From: Solirubrobacteraceae bacterium
GTDB taxonomy: Bacteria > Actinomycetota > Thermoleophilia > Solirubrobacterales > Solirubrobacteraceae
Direction of reading: 5' to 3'
Assembly (NCBI GenBank): GCA_030690545.1
Contig: JAUYGN010000028.1
Location: 1-64,000, forward strand
Length of the DNA: 64,000 bases
Shown: piece by piece, positions 1 to 8,535 of the stretch
Position numbering within the stretch: position 1 is the stretch's first letter
Layout: each line of letters opens with the position of its first letter
Program-made: the position numbers and the translations under genes
The notes under the pieces: generated by a model
Database searches by the model: none
What the model was told of the DNA's origin: nothing
What the model saw: the letters and a program-made list of their open reading frames with translations, nothing else

Positions 1-383
1 CCGGCGCGGCGGCGGCCGCGGCGCTGCTCGTCGCGATCTACGCGTCGCTCGGCGGTGGCGGCTTCGGCCCGCGCCCGAGCGCCGATCCCTGCGCGCCGCG
101 CGCCCGTCCCGCGAACGTCGAGCGCACGCAGCGGGCCGCGCTCGCGACGCTCGACGGCACCGCCTGCAGGCTCGCGATCTCGCGCGAGGACCTGCTGCGC
201 GCGCTCGTCCAGCGCGAGCAGCCGGCGGGCGTCTCCGACGACGAGCTCGTCGATGCGTTCGGCGCCGGCGTCGATCGCGCGCGCGACGAGCGCTCGCTCG
301 GGGCGGTCGAGGCGGCGGCGCTGCGGGTCGGCCTGCGGGCGGGCGGGCTGCTGGGGATCCTCGGCCTCGTGCTGGGCGAGTAG
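1..383 (+). CDS. C-terminal part of an unrecognised membrane-associated protein (5' end outside window)
   Basis: An open frame enters from the left edge (first full codon at position 3) and ends at TAG 381-383, giving about 126 residues. It starts with an alanine/leucine-rich hydrophobic stretch (AALLVAIYASLGGGGFG), probably the end of a transmembrane helix. A short DPCAPR segment follows, then a helical region that could resemble a small regulatory or envelope domain. Proteins with a membrane helix followed by a DPC-x-R segment occur repeatedly in Solirubrobacterales as uncharacterised paralogues; that comparison is from memory. No catalytic motif is visible. The codon pattern, with G or C at nearly every third position, matches real genes here. 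Function unknown. Confidence 0.6.
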   Translation, partial: GAAAAAALLVAIYASLGGGGFGPRPSADPCAPRARPANVERTQRAALATLDGTACRLAISREDLLRALVQREQPAGVSDDELVDAFGAGVDRARDERSLGAVEAAALRVGLRAGGLLGILGLVLGE

Positions 384-461
384 ACGCCGCGGTGCGGATG
401 GTTCGCGCCGGGCGCGAATGATTCGACACACCGGGGACCCGTGGCGGACGGCTGGCCGAGG

Positions 462-659
462 TCAGCCGAGCGGGCTCTGCATCGGGCCGCCGTTGTGCCG
501 CGGAGGCTCCGCGGGCTGGCGCTGCTCGGTCGTGTCGGGCTTGATGCGCTGCGGCATGCCGCCGGGCAGCTTCAGCTTGACCTTGCGCCCGTCCTTCGTC
601 GTCAGCTCGCCCAGCTCGGGATGCTCGGGGTGAAGAGGCTCACCGGGGATGGCTGGCAT
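462..659 (-). CDS. Small hydrophilic hypothetical protein (65 aa)
   Basis: A 65-residue protein beginning MPAIPGEPLHPEHPELGELT, with a lysine-rich middle (KDGRKVKLKLPGG) and a Pro/Gln/Arg-rich tail ending in RHNGGPMQSPLG. It lies 9 bp downstream of the MBL-fold gene on the same strand and is probably cotranscribed with it. Glycine, lysine and proline use is less skewed to Ala/Arg than in shadow frames, which argues that it is real. There is no signal peptide, membrane segment or recognisable domain, and no function can be proposed. Confidence 0.5.
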   Translation of the reverse strand: MPAIPGEPLHPEHPELGELTTKDGRKVKLKLPGGMPQRIKPDTTEQRQPAEPPRHNGGPMQSPLG

Positions 660-668
660 GGGTACAGG

Positions 669-1688
669 CTAACGGGTCGTCCGAGCGCGCTCGCTGAGCG
701 ACCAGCGCTCGGGATCTCCTCCGTCGCGCAGGAGCACGCCGGCGAGCTCGAGGTGGCGCAGGTAGGACAGCGTCTCGGGCAGCCACCAGCCGGCCGTCAG
801 CAGGGTCAGCTCGGCGCCGTGCAGCAGCGGCACGACGTCGTAGGCGGTGATCGGGCCGTGCTCGGCGACGGCACGCCGGACGAGCGCCAATCGCTCCGCG
901 ACGAGCGTCCGATTGGCTTCGATGTGGGCGTGCACGTCGGCGAACGAGCGACCGTGGCCGGACAGGCAGAGGCGCGCGTCGAGTGCCTCGACGCGATCCA
1001 GCGAGGCCAGGAACTCACCGACCGGATCGGGCGTCCAGCCGTAGTCGAAGTACAGCGACACGCGACCGAGCAGGTGGTCGCCGGAGATCAGATGGCGCCG
1101 CTGGGGCTGGTGAAAGCAGACGTGCGACGGCGCATGGCCGGGCGTCTCGACGACCGCCCACGGCCCGAGATCGGTCTGCACCGTCATCCCTGCCGCCAGC
1201 GCCCGGTCGGGCTCGACGAAGCGCGCGACCCCGCTGCCGAGCGAGCGCGCGGTCGCCGACCATTCGCGCAGCGGCTCGACCGGCACCCCGCTCTGGCGTG
1301 CGATCTCGAGGCGTCGCGCGAGCAGTGCGTCGGGATCGTCGAGCCCCGCGCTCACGTGTGCGTAGGCGGGGTGCATCCACAGCTCGCAGCCGCTCGCGTC
1401 TACGACGCTCGCCGACTGGCCGTAGTGGTCGGCGTGCGCGTGCGTGCAGACGAGCAGCCGGACGTCGGGCAGCGCCAGCCCGACCTGCGCCATCGCGCGC
1501 TCCAGCTGGGCAAGCGAATCGGGCTCGTGCAGCCCGCAGTCGAACAGGACCACCCCGCCGCCCGCGGCGACCGCGTAGGCGTTGCAATGCGGCACGCCCG
1601 GCCACGGCAGCGGCAGGCGCAGCCGCCAGATGCCGGGCACCACCCGCTCGCCACGGCCGAGCTCGCGCCGCCTCGTCGTGGACGTCAT
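669..1688 (-). CDS. MBL-fold metallo-hydrolase with C-terminal winged helix (LACTB2-like)
   Basis: A metallo-beta-lactamase-fold hydrolase of 339 residues. The zinc motif THAHADH (H83, H85, D87, H88) is followed by ETPGHAPSHV and SGDHLLG, which supply further metal ligands, and by SGHG near residue 240. The last about 70 residues (GPITAYDVVPLL to YLRHLELAGVLLR) form a winged-helix-like domain as in LACTB2-type and related MBL proteins. The frame is open further upstream, but that extension reads like random Arg-rich shadow sequence. The ATG at 1688 (MTSTTRRREL) is therefore chosen. Substrate cannot be predicted; family members are hydrolases acting on thioesters or nucleic acids. Confidence 0.85.
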   Translation of the reverse strand: MTSTTRRRELGRGERVVPGIWRLRLPLPWPGVPHCNAYAVAAGGGVVLFDCGLHEPDSLAQLERAMAQVGLALPDVRLLVCTHAHADHYGQSASVVDASGCELWMHPAYAHVSAGLDDPDALLARRLEIARQSGVPVEPLREWSATARSLGSGVARFVEPDRALAAGMTVQTDLGPWAVVETPGHAPSHVCFHQPQRRHLISGDHLLGRVSLYFDYGWTPDPVGEFLASLDRVEALDARLCLSGHGRSFADVHAHIEANRTLVAERLALVRRAVAEHGPITAYDVVPLLHGAELTLLTAGWWLPETLSYLRHLELAGVLLRDGGDPERWSLSERARTTR

Positions 1689-1825
1689 GCAACGGACGAT
1701 ACGACCCGCGCGGTCGCTCGGCTCGCATCCGCCGCGCAGCCTGAGCCGAGACCGATCGCGTGCGCTCAGGGCGGCACCTCGATCGCGTTCGATGCTCAGC
1801 AACGTGCCATTCCGATACGACCATC

Positions 1826-1831
1826 TAGGGT
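1826..1831 (+). promoter_or_regulatory. -10 hexamer TAGGGT, leaderless-type
   Basis: TAGGGT ends 8 nt before the ATG at 1840, so the transcript would begin at or next to the start codon. The spacer GAGGCCGG also resembles a weak Shine-Dalgarno sequence, so this is one of the less certain examples. Confidence 0.4.
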
Positions 1832-1839
1832 GAGGCCGG

Positions 1840-2190
1840 ATGGGCAAGCGCAACCGGGCAGCGGGACGGATCTCGGCACCGAGCACGGACTACCGCGACG
1901 CGGACGGCAACGTCCTCACGCTGCGCGGCTCGATGACGCCGCTGACGCGCCGCAAGTACGCCGCGACGCTGCACGACCAGCGCAAGACGACCGACGACTC
2001 CTGGCATCGCGCGGTCGAGTTCCTCTTCGAGCGGCTCGCCGAGCGCTGGGAGGTCTCCGGCGTGCCGACCGAGGGACAGAAGGAGCTGCTCGCGCGCTAC
2101 CGGCTCGCCTCCACCGACGAGCGGCATTGGATTCGCGACGTCCTGCGCGAGCATCTCGCCGCGAACTTCCCCGACGTCGAGGCGCCGTAG
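1840..2190 (+). CDS. Conserved hypothetical protein (116 aa)
   Basis: A 116-residue, highly charged cytoplasmic protein starting MGKRNRAAGRISAPSTDY. It is helix-rich after residue 45, with WHRAVEFLFERLAERW and ERHWIRDVLREHLAANF as amphipathic segments. No catalytic signature, membrane segment or signal peptide is seen. It is divergent from the MBL-fold gene and lies 100 bp upstream of the aminotransferase on the same strand. The start is supported by the promoter-like hexamer just upstream. Function unknown. Confidence 0.7.
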   Translation: MGKRNRAAGRISAPSTDYRDADGNVLTLRGSMTPLTRRKYAATLHDQRKTTDDSWHRAVEFLFERLAERWEVSGVPTEGQKELLARYRLASTDERHWIRDVLREHLAANFPDVEAP

Positions 2191-2290
2191 TGACGGCCTC
2201 CGCCACGTGCGAGCGCGAGCGCGTGTCCCGACGCGCAATGATCTGCGCTATGACTCTCTCTTCGATCAACGCCTCAGCGGCCCGCTGTCG

Positions 2291-3493
2291 ATGACGACCG
2301 AGCTTGACGGCCCCGCTGCCACCGACATCCCGACGCGGCTGCTGCTCGGCTCCGGCCCGAGCCCCGTCCCGCCGCGCGTCCTGGCCGCGCTCGCCCAGCC
2401 GACGATCGGTCACATGGACCCCGCCTTCGCGGAGATCATGGGCGAGACGATCGCGCTCATGCGCGAGGCCTTCCAGACCGCGAACCTCGCGACGCTGCCG
2501 ATCTCGGGCACCGGCAGCGCCGGCATGGAGGCGCTCGTCGCCAACTTCGTCGATCCGGGCGATCGCGTCGTCTGCGGCGTCAACGGCCTGTTCGGCGTGC
2601 GGATGGCCGACGAGCTCGAGCGCGCCGGCGCCGACGTCGTCCGCGTCGAGGCCGACTGGGGGCGCGCGATCGCGCCCGAGCGGCTGATCGAGGCCGCCAC
2701 GGGCCCCCGCACGCACGCGATCGTCGTCGTCCACGGCGAGACGTCGACCGGCGTCGCACAGCCGCTCGACGGCCTCGCCGACGCCTGCCGCGAGCGTGAC
2801 GCGCTGCTGCTCGTCGACTGCGTCACGTCGCTCGGCGGCCATCCGCTCAGGATCGACGAGGCCGGCATCGACGCCGCGTTCTCGGGCACGCAGAAGTGCC
2901 TGAACTGCCCGCCCGGCCTGGCCCCGTTCACCGCCGGCGAGCGCGCGCTGGACAAGCTGCGCGCGCGCGAGCGCCGCGGGCCGTCGTGGTACTTCGACCT
3001 CGCGCTCGTGCTCGACTACTGGAATCCCGCGACGGGGTCCGGTGGCGCGTCGGCCGCCCGCACGTACCACCACACGGCGCCGATCAACATGATCTACGCG
3101 TTGCGCGAGGCGCTGCGGATCGCCGTCGGCGACGACTGGCTGCCGTCGGCGTGGGAGCGCCACCGCCGCGCGCACCACGCGCTGCGCGACGCGCTCGCCG
3201 TGTTCGGCTGCCAGCGCCTCGCGCCCGATGGCGAGCAGCTGCACCCGCTGCTCGCCGTCAGCCCGCCGGCGGACGTCGACGAGGCCGCGATCCGGCGCGG
3301 GCTGCTGCTCGATCACGGCATCGAGATCTCCGGTGGCCTGGGTCCGCTGGCGGGCCGGCTGTGGCGCGTCGGCGTGATGGGCGAGGGCGCCCGCCAGGAG
3401 CCGCAGGAGCGGTTCGTCGGCGCGCTCGCCGAGCTGCTCGGCGCCGACCCCGCCGAGCCGCTCGCCGCGCTCGCCGAGGGCTGGCGGGCGTAG
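2291..3493 (+). CDS. Class V PLP aminotransferase, alanine-glyoxylate/serine-pyruvate type
   Basis: A fold-type I PLP enzyme of 400 residues. The Schiff-base lysine is K202 in SGTQKCLNCPPGLA, a signature of the alanine-glyoxylate and serine-pyruvate aminotransferases. D176 in LLLVDCVTSLGG should contact the pyridine nitrogen, and GTGSAGMEA (72-80) binds the cofactor phosphate. HGETSTG (148-154) and YHHTAPINMIYALREAL complete the family pattern. It probably transfers an amino group from alanine or serine to glyoxylate in the cytosol. The frame stays open upstream to 2207, but homology starts at MTTELDGP (2291). It is followed 17 bp later by an aminopeptidase gene, probably in one operon. Confidence 0.9.
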   Translation: MTTELDGPAATDIPTRLLLGSGPSPVPPRVLAALAQPTIGHMDPAFAEIMGETIALMREAFQTANLATLPISGTGSAGMEALVANFVDPGDRVVCGVNGLFGVRMADELERAGADVVRVEADWGRAIAPERLIEAATGPRTHAIVVVHGETSTGVAQPLDGLADACRERDALLLVDCVTSLGGHPLRIDEAGIDAAFSGTQKCLNCPPGLAPFTAGERALDKLRARERRGPSWYFDLALVLDYWNPATGSGGASAARTYHHTAPINMIYALREALRIAVGDDWLPSAWERHRRAHHALRDALAVFGCQRLAPDGEQLHPLLAVSPPADVDEAAIRRGLLLDHGIEISGGLGPLAGRLWRVGVMGEGARQEPQERFVGALAELLGADPAEPLAALAEGWRA

Positions 3494-3510
3494 CCCGGGG
3501 CGCACGCGCG

Positions 3511-4593
3511 ATGTCCCTCGACGCGGCGGCGTTCGCCGACCTGCTGACCGGCTACTGCCTGGAGGTGCAGCCCGGCCAGGAGGTGCTCGTGCGCTCGACG
3601 ACGCTCGCCGCGCCGCTGCTGCTGGAGTGCCAGCGCGCGATCCTCGCCCGCGACGCCTGGCCGCTGCTGCGCGTCGAGCCGCCCGGTGCGACGGCGGCGT
3701 TTCACCGCCATGCGCGCGACCGCCAGCTCGACACGTATGCCGGCGTCGCCTTCGCGGAGGCCAAGAAGGCGCACGCGCAGCTGGCGATCCAGGCACCGGA
3801 GAACACGCGCGCCCTCGCCGGGATCGATCCCGAGCGGCTCGCCCGCGCGGCGCTCGCCCGCAAGCCGATCCGCGACCAGGTGATGCGCAAGCGCTGGTGC
3901 TCGACGCTGTGGCCGACGCAGGCCGGCGCGCAGCAGGCCGGCATGAGCCTCGCCGACTTCGAGGCCTTCGTGCAGCGCGCGCTGTTTCTCGACCAGGCCG
4001 ATCCGGTCCGCTCGTGGGCCGAGCTGCGCAGCTTCCAGGAGGTCCTCATCAACCGCCTCGCGCCGGCACGCGAGCTGCGCATCGAGTCCGCCGGGACCGA
4101 CCTCACGCTGACCGTCAAGGGCCGCACCTGGGTCAACTCCGACGGCAAGCGCAACATGCCCAGCGGGGAGGTCTTCACCGGACCGCACGAGGCGAGCGCG
4201 AACGGGCGCATCCGCTTCGGCGTGCCGTCCGCGCCGGCCGGCGTCGACGTCGCCGGCGTCGAGCTCGAGCTGCGCGACGGGCTCGTCGTCGCCGCGGCCG
4301 CCGAGCGCGGCGAGGACTACCTGCAGCGCGCGCTCGCCAGCGACGAGGGCGCGCGCCGCCTGGGCGAGGTCGGGATCGGCACGAACTTCGGCATCGACCG
4401 GCCGATCGGCGCGACGCTGTTCGACGAGAAGATCGGCGGCACGGTGCACCTCGCGCTCGGTCGCTCGTACCCGGAGACCGGCGGCAAGAACGAATCGGCG
4501 CTGCACTGGGACCTGATCTGCGACCTGCGCGCCGGCGGCCGGCTGACGGCAGACGGCGAGACCGTCATGCAGGACGGGCGCTTCGTGCTGTAG
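3511..4593 (+). CDS. M29-family metallo-aminopeptidase
   Basis: A 360-residue cytosolic aminopeptidase of the M29 (thermophilic aminopeptidase/AmpS) family, which uses two divalent metal ions to remove N-terminal residues. Visible family blocks are NMPSGEVFTGP with its metal-binding Glu, GTNFGIDRPIGATLFDEKIGGTVHLALG, and the His/Asp ligands in GGKNESALHWDLI near the C-terminus. Length matches the family (about 360-415). The ATG at 3511 lies 17 bp after the aminotransferase stop, so the pair may be cotranscribed in amino-acid turnover. No signal peptide. Confidence 0.9.
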   Translation: MSLDAAAFADLLTGYCLEVQPGQEVLVRSTTLAAPLLLECQRAILARDAWPLLRVEPPGATAAFHRHARDRQLDTYAGVAFAEAKKAHAQLAIQAPENTRALAGIDPERLARAALARKPIRDQVMRKRWCSTLWPTQAGAQQAGMSLADFEAFVQRALFLDQADPVRSWAELRSFQEVLINRLAPARELRIESAGTDLTLTVKGRTWVNSDGKRNMPSGEVFTGPHEASANGRIRFGVPSAPAGVDVAGVELELRDGLVVAAAAERGEDYLQRALASDEGARRLGEVGIGTNFGIDRPIGATLFDEKIGGTVHLALGRSYPETGGKNESALHWDLICDLRAGGRLTADGETVMQDGRFVL

Positions 4594-4660
4594 GTCGGGC
4601 GCCGCCGCACGCCAGGGCGCCAGGAATCTCGCGACTGCGCCCGGCGAGCGCGGCCCCGGC

Positions 4661-4666
4661 TACAGT
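4661..4666 (+). promoter_or_regulatory. -10 hexamer TACAGT, leaderless-type
   Basis: TACAGT ends 9 nt before ATG 4676. No Shine-Dalgarno sequence fits between it and the start codon, and no clear -35 is seen. Confidence 0.45.
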
Positions 4667-4675
4667 CCGGGGCCG

Positions 4676-6304
4676 ATGAGGCCTCTCGCCCTCCGCGCCG
4701 CGCTCGTAGCGCTGACGTTCCTCGCGGCCGTGCCGGTCGCTGCCGCCGCGTCGGCCGTGCGCCACGACGAGCGCCCGATGCTCCTGCCGGCGACGGAGGG
4801 TCCCGGCGCGGCCGCCGCGTCGGCCTCGTCGCAGCCGGCGACGTGGCTCGTGGCCGCCGAGCCCGGTCGCGCGCAGGCCGCCGCGACCGCCCGCCGCTTC
4901 GGCGCGCAGAAGCTGCGCACGGGCGTGGTCTACCGCGTCGCGACGGTGCGGGCGCGCGCGTTCGCCGCGGCCCTGCGCGCTGACGGCGCGCTGCGCTACG
5001 CCGAGCCCGACACCGCCATGAAGCACGCCAGCGCGCTCGACGCGCAGCCCGGCGGCTACGCGCGCGGGCTCGTCGTCGAGCCCGGGATCGCGCCTCCCGC
5101 GCCGGGCGCGGCGACGATCGCCGTCGTCGATCAGCAGGTCGACGTCACGCATCCCGATCTCGCCGGGCACACGACCGTGCTCAATCCCGGTCCGCTGCTC
5201 GGCCCGCACGGAACGATGGTCGCCTCCGCCGCGACGGGCGCGCTCAACGGCTCCGGCGTCTTCGGAATCTTCCCATCCAACCCGGTGCTGTCGGTCGGCC
5301 TGCCGCTGGACCTCCGCTGCTCGGATGCGGCCAACGCCGTCGTCGCCGCAGCCAACGCCCGCGCGCGGGTCATCAACCTGAGCTTCGGATCGCCACAGCC
5401 CTGCACGACGCTGTACGCGGCCGTGCAGATCGCGTTCGCCAGGGGCAGCCTCGTCGTCGCGGCCGCCGGCAACGAGTTCGCGGCCGGCAACCCCGTCATC
5501 TATCCCGCCGCCTATCCGCACGTGCTGTCGGTCGCGGCGCTGAACGCGGCGCTGCAGCCGTCGGCGTTCAGCAGCGAGAACGCCGCGATCGACGTCGCGG
5601 CGCCGGGTGTCGGCATCCCGCTCGCGATCCCCACCGTCTTCGACGACGACGGGGTCGCCGACGGCGTCACGCTCGGCAGCGGGACGAGCTTCGCCGCCCC
5701 GATCGTCTCCGGTGCCGCGGCCTGGCTGGCGACGGTGCGCCCCAACCTGCGCAACGGGCAGCTCGCCGACGTGCTGCGCCGCTCGGCGCGCGACATCGAC
5801 CCGCCGGGCTATGACCTCGGCAGCGGCTTCGGGCTGATCCAGATGGGCGCCGCGCTCGCCGCGCCGACGCCCGCGCTCGACCCGCTCGAGCCCAACGACG
5901 GGATCTCGTTCGTCGACGGCTCGGTCTTCACGAACCCCGACCGCTACGTCTGGACGGGCTCGGGCCGGCGGACGTTCAGCGCCACAGCCGACCGGCTGAA
6001 GGATCCGGTCGACGTCTACCGCATCCGCCTGCCCGCCCGCTCGCAGGCGCGGATCCGGCTGCGGCCGGCGTTCGGCAACCCGGACCTGTTCATCTACCGC
6101 TCCGACGCGCGGTCGATCGATCAGAGCTCGAGGATCCTCGCGCGCTCGCGCAAGGCCGCCGGTCAGACCGACGCCGTGACGGTTCGCAACACGGGCCGCA
6201 GCGCGCGCCGCTACTACGTCGCGATCCGCGTCGCCGCCAACCGCGGCGTCTCGCTGAGCACGTCCTACCGGCTCGAGTTCCAGCGCACGAAGTTCCGCCG
6301 CTGA
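4676..6304 (+). CDS. Secreted S8 family serine peptidase (subtilase)
   Basis: A 542-residue exported subtilisin-like protease. Residues 1-26 form a Sec signal peptide (hydrophobic core LALRAALVALTFLAAVPVAAAA). The catalytic triad is complete: D152 (VVDQQVDVTHPDL), H178 (GPHGTMVAS) and S338 (GSGTSFAAP), with oxyanion-hole N266 (AAAGNEF). Residues about 45-120 look like an inhibitor-type propeptide (ATWLVAAEPGRA to LRYAEPDTA). A C-terminal beta domain from about residue 400 (DPLEPNDG to NPDLFIYRSD) resembles bacterial pre-peptidase C-terminal domains. Expected to act outside the cell. The start is fixed by the signal peptide and the upstream hexamer. Confidence 0.93.
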   Translation: MRPLALRAALVALTFLAAVPVAAAASAVRHDERPMLLPATEGPGAAAASASSQPATWLVAAEPGRAQAAATARRFGAQKLRTGVVYRVATVRARAFAAALRADGALRYAEPDTAMKHASALDAQPGGYARGLVVEPGIAPPAPGAATIAVVDQQVDVTHPDLAGHTTVLNPGPLLGPHGTMVASAATGALNGSGVFGIFPSNPVLSVGLPLDLRCSDAANAVVAAANARARVINLSFGSPQPCTTLYAAVQIAFARGSLVVAAAGNEFAAGNPVIYPAAYPHVLSVAALNAALQPSAFSSENAAIDVAAPGVGIPLAIPTVFDDDGVADGVTLGSGTSFAAPIVSGAAAWLATVRPNLRNGQLADVLRRSARDIDPPGYDLGSGFGLIQMGAALAAPTPALDPLEPNDGISFVDGSVFTNPDRYVWTGSGRRTFSATADRLKDPVDVYRIRLPARSQARIRLRPAFGNPDLFIYRSDARSIDQSSRILARSRKAAGQTDAVTVRNTGRSARRYYVAIRVAANRGVSLSTSYRLEFQRTKFRR

Positions 6305-6350
6305 TCGCCGACCGATCGGCTCGGTAACAGGGACGACACGATCCGCGCAG

Positions 6351-6356
6351 TACGCT
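6351..6356 (+). promoter_or_regulatory. -10 hexamer TACGCT, leaderless-type
   Basis: TACGCT ends 6 nt before the GTG start of pyruvate kinase at 6363, which supports that GTG and implies a leaderless mRNA. Confidence 0.5.
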
Positions 6357-6362
6357 CGGAGC

Positions 6363-7772
6363 GTGCAGCGTCACACGAAGATCGTCGCGACGATCGGCCC
6401 GGCCTCGCGCGACCCCGAGACGCTCGCGCGGATGGTCGCTGCCGGCATGGACGTCGCGCGCCTGAACTTCTCGCACGGCACCGCCGAGCAGCACGCCGAG
6501 ACGGCCGGGCGCGTGCGCGAGGCATCCGGTCGCGTCGGGCGCCCGGTCGCGATCCTGCAGGACCTGCCCGGCCCGAAGCTGCGCATCGGCGCGCTCGAGG
6601 ACGATCACGTCGACCTCAAGCCCGGCGACCGGGTCGTCTTCGCCTGCGGCGAGGACGGTATCGGCACGGCATCGCGCATGGCCGTCGCACGGCCTGAGCT
6701 GATCGGCGCGATGACGCCGGGCGACGACCTCTACCTCGCCGACGGCAGCGTCCGGTTGCGCGTCGTCGCCGTGCGCGAGTCGACGCTCGAGCTCGAGACC
6801 GAGGTCGAGGTCGGCGGCGCCGTCGCGTCGCGCCAGGGCCTGAACATCCCCGGTCCGCTCGACGAGCTGCCGTCCGTGCCCGAGGAGGATCTCGTCCACC
6901 TCGCGGTCGGCGAGAAGATCGGCGTCGACCTCGTCGCGCTGTCGTTCGTGCGCGGCCCGCAGGACATCGCGTTCGTGCGCGAGCACACGCGGCTGCCGCT
7001 GATCGCGAAGATCGAGAAGCCGCAGGCCGTCGACCGCGCCGAGGAGATCATCCGCGCCGCCGACTGCGTGATGGTCGCCCGCGGCGACCTCGGCATCGAG
7101 CTGCCGATCGAGCGCGTGCCGATCGTGCAGAAGGAGCTGCTCGCCTGTGCCGGCCGGCTCGCGCGGCCATCGATCACGGCGACGCAGATGCTCGACTCGA
7201 TGGTCCACTCGCCGCGGCCGACACGAGCCGAGGTCGCCGACGTCGCCAACGCGATCCTCGACGGCACCGACGCGATCATGCTCTCTCAGGAGACGGCGAT
7301 CGGCGGCTACCCGGTCGAGTCGATCGCGATGATGGACTCGATCGCGCGGACGACCGAGAAGGCCGCGCCGTACCGGCGCTGGAACGAGAAGCGCGTGCAC
7401 CGTGACGCGCGCGATCCGTCGTACACGGTCGCCTACTCGGTCTGCATGGCCGCGCGCGAGCTCGAGCTCGACGCGATCGTCGTGCCGACGCTCTCCGGCC
7501 GCTCGGCGCGCCTCGTCTCGGCGCACCGCCCGACGGTGCCGATCTATGCGCTCTCGCCGGGCCGCGAGACGATTCGCCGCTGCGGCTTGATCTGGGGCGT
7601 CCGGGCGGAGTTCCTGCGCAAGCACTCGGTCACCGAGGAGCTGCTGCTCGACGCCTGTCGCCGCGTCGTCGAGCTCGGCTGGTGTCAGCCCGGCCAGCGC
7701 GTCGCCGTGACCGCGGGCCTGCCGAGCGGCGTGCCCGGCTCGACCTCGCTGTTTCAGGTCCAGCAGCTCTAG
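6363..7772 (+). CDS. pyk: Pyruvate kinase
   Basis: Catalyses phosphoenolpyruvate + ADP to pyruvate + ATP, the last step of glycolysis, in the cytosol. The 469-residue protein has the family length and motifs: N-terminal RHTKIVATIGPASRDP, substrate-binding RLNFSHG, the catalytic lysine in LIAKIEKPQAV, MVARGDLGIELP for Mg binding, and TATQMLDSMVHSPRPTRAE followed by DGTDAIMLSQETAIG. The C-terminal allosteric domain (DAIVVPTLSGRSARLVSAHRP) is present. The start is GTG 6363. A very stable inverted repeat (7804-7852) follows the gene. Confidence 0.97.
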   Translation: MQRHTKIVATIGPASRDPETLARMVAAGMDVARLNFSHGTAEQHAETAGRVREASGRVGRPVAILQDLPGPKLRIGALEDDHVDLKPGDRVVFACGEDGIGTASRMAVARPELIGAMTPGDDLYLADGSVRLRVVAVRESTLELETEVEVGGAVASRQGLNIPGPLDELPSVPEEDLVHLAVGEKIGVDLVALSFVRGPQDIAFVREHTRLPLIAKIEKPQAVDRAEEIIRAADCVMVARGDLGIELPIERVPIVQKELLACAGRLARPSITATQMLDSMVHSPRPTRAEVADVANAILDGTDAIMLSQETAIGGYPVESIAMMDSIARTTEKAAPYRRWNEKRVHRDARDPSYTVAYSVCMAARELELDAIVVPTLSGRSARLVSAHRPTVPIYALSPGRETIRRCGLIWGVRAEFLRKHSVTEELLLDACRRVVELGWCQPGQRVAVTAGLPSGVPGSTSLFQVQQL

Positions 7773-7803
7773 CTCGCTGCACGCGCTGCGGATCGTGGTC
7801 GGG

Positions 7804-7852
7804 GGGGTGTGGCCGGTCAGCCTCGCCGGCCGAGGCTGATCCGCCACACCCC
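7804..7852. terminator. 22-bp-stem inverted repeat between convergent genes
   Basis: The left arm 7804-7825 (GGGGTGTGGC then CGGTCAGCCTCG) pairs with 7831-7852 at 20 of 22 positions around a 5-nt loop CCGGC. It lies between the ends of pyk (+) and the TVP38-like gene (-). It has no U-tract on either strand, so it is a candidate bidirectional intrinsic terminator of the U-less actinobacterial kind, or an RNA-stabilising hairpin. Confidence 0.65.
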
Positions 7853-7866
7853 TGCGCGGGCGGCGG

Positions 7867-8535
7867 TCAGCCGACTCGTGAGGGCGCCTGGACCCGGCCG
7901 GCGACCCGCTCGCGGCGCACGAGCAGGATGCCGGTGAGCGCCATCAGGACGAGTGCGGCGATTGCGACGATCGCCTCGGGCGAGCCGAGGTCCTGCAGCG
8001 AGCCGCCGAGCGCCGCGTAGGCGAAGGCGCGCGGGGCGACCCCGAGTGCGGTCGCTGCCGCGAAGGCGAGCAGCGAGACGCGGGTCAACCCGGCGACGTA
8101 GTTGACGAGCGTGTAGGGGACGCCCGGCGCGATCCGCGCGTACAGCACGGCCCAGAAGCCGCGCCGCTCGATCCACTCCTGCACCGGCCGCAGCCGCCTG
8201 CCGGCGAGTGCCTCGACGGCGTCGTGCGCGACGAAGCGCGCGATGCAGAACGCGAGCACGCCGCCGAGCGTCGCCGACGCGATCGCGACCGGCGTGCCGA
8301 GCGCCGTGCCGAACAACAGCCCGCTCGCGCCCGCCAGCAGCGGGCCCGGGAACAGCGCGCAGGTCAGCAGGGCGCTGCAGAGGATGAACGCCGGGACCGC
8401 GGCCGTGCCGAGCGGGTCGATCGCGTCGCGCACCCGCTCGGAGGACAGGCCGCCGCTCGACGCGACGAGCAGGAAGACGCACGCGAGCGCCGTCGTCAGC
8501 GCCGCGACGCGCCAGCGGGCCGCGGCCCGCGTCAC
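7867..8535 (-). CDS. TVP38/TMEM64 family (VTT domain) integral membrane protein
   Basis: A 222-residue protein with about six hydrophobic segments. The VTT/SNARE-associated domain is recognisable from LFPGPLLAGASGLLFGTALG, FCIARFVAHDAVEAL, RRGFWAVLYARIAPGVPYTLVNY and the re-entrant glycine-rich loops. DedA/VTT proteins are membrane transporters or scramblases linked to lipid homeostasis. The start is GTG 8535 (VTRAAARWRV), which overlaps the stop of the ABC1 kinase gene as GTGA (8532-8535), so translation is probably coupled. The substrate is unknown. Confidence 0.85.
   Translation of the reverse strand: MTRAAARWRVAALTTALACVFLLVASSGGLSSERVRDAIDPLGTAAVPAFILCSALLTCALFPGPLLAGASGLLFGTALGTPVAIASATLGGVLAFCIARFVAHDAVEALAGRRLRPVQEWIERRGFWAVLYARIAPGVPYTLVNYVAGLTRVSLLAFAAATALGVAPRAFAYAALGGSLQDLGSPEAIVAIAALVLMALTGILLVRRERVAGRVQAPSRVG

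Noticed and set aside
441-2294. A 617-codon plus-strand frame over the MBL-fold gene
   Set aside because: It overlaps a gene with a complete metal site on the other strand and reads as biased composition.
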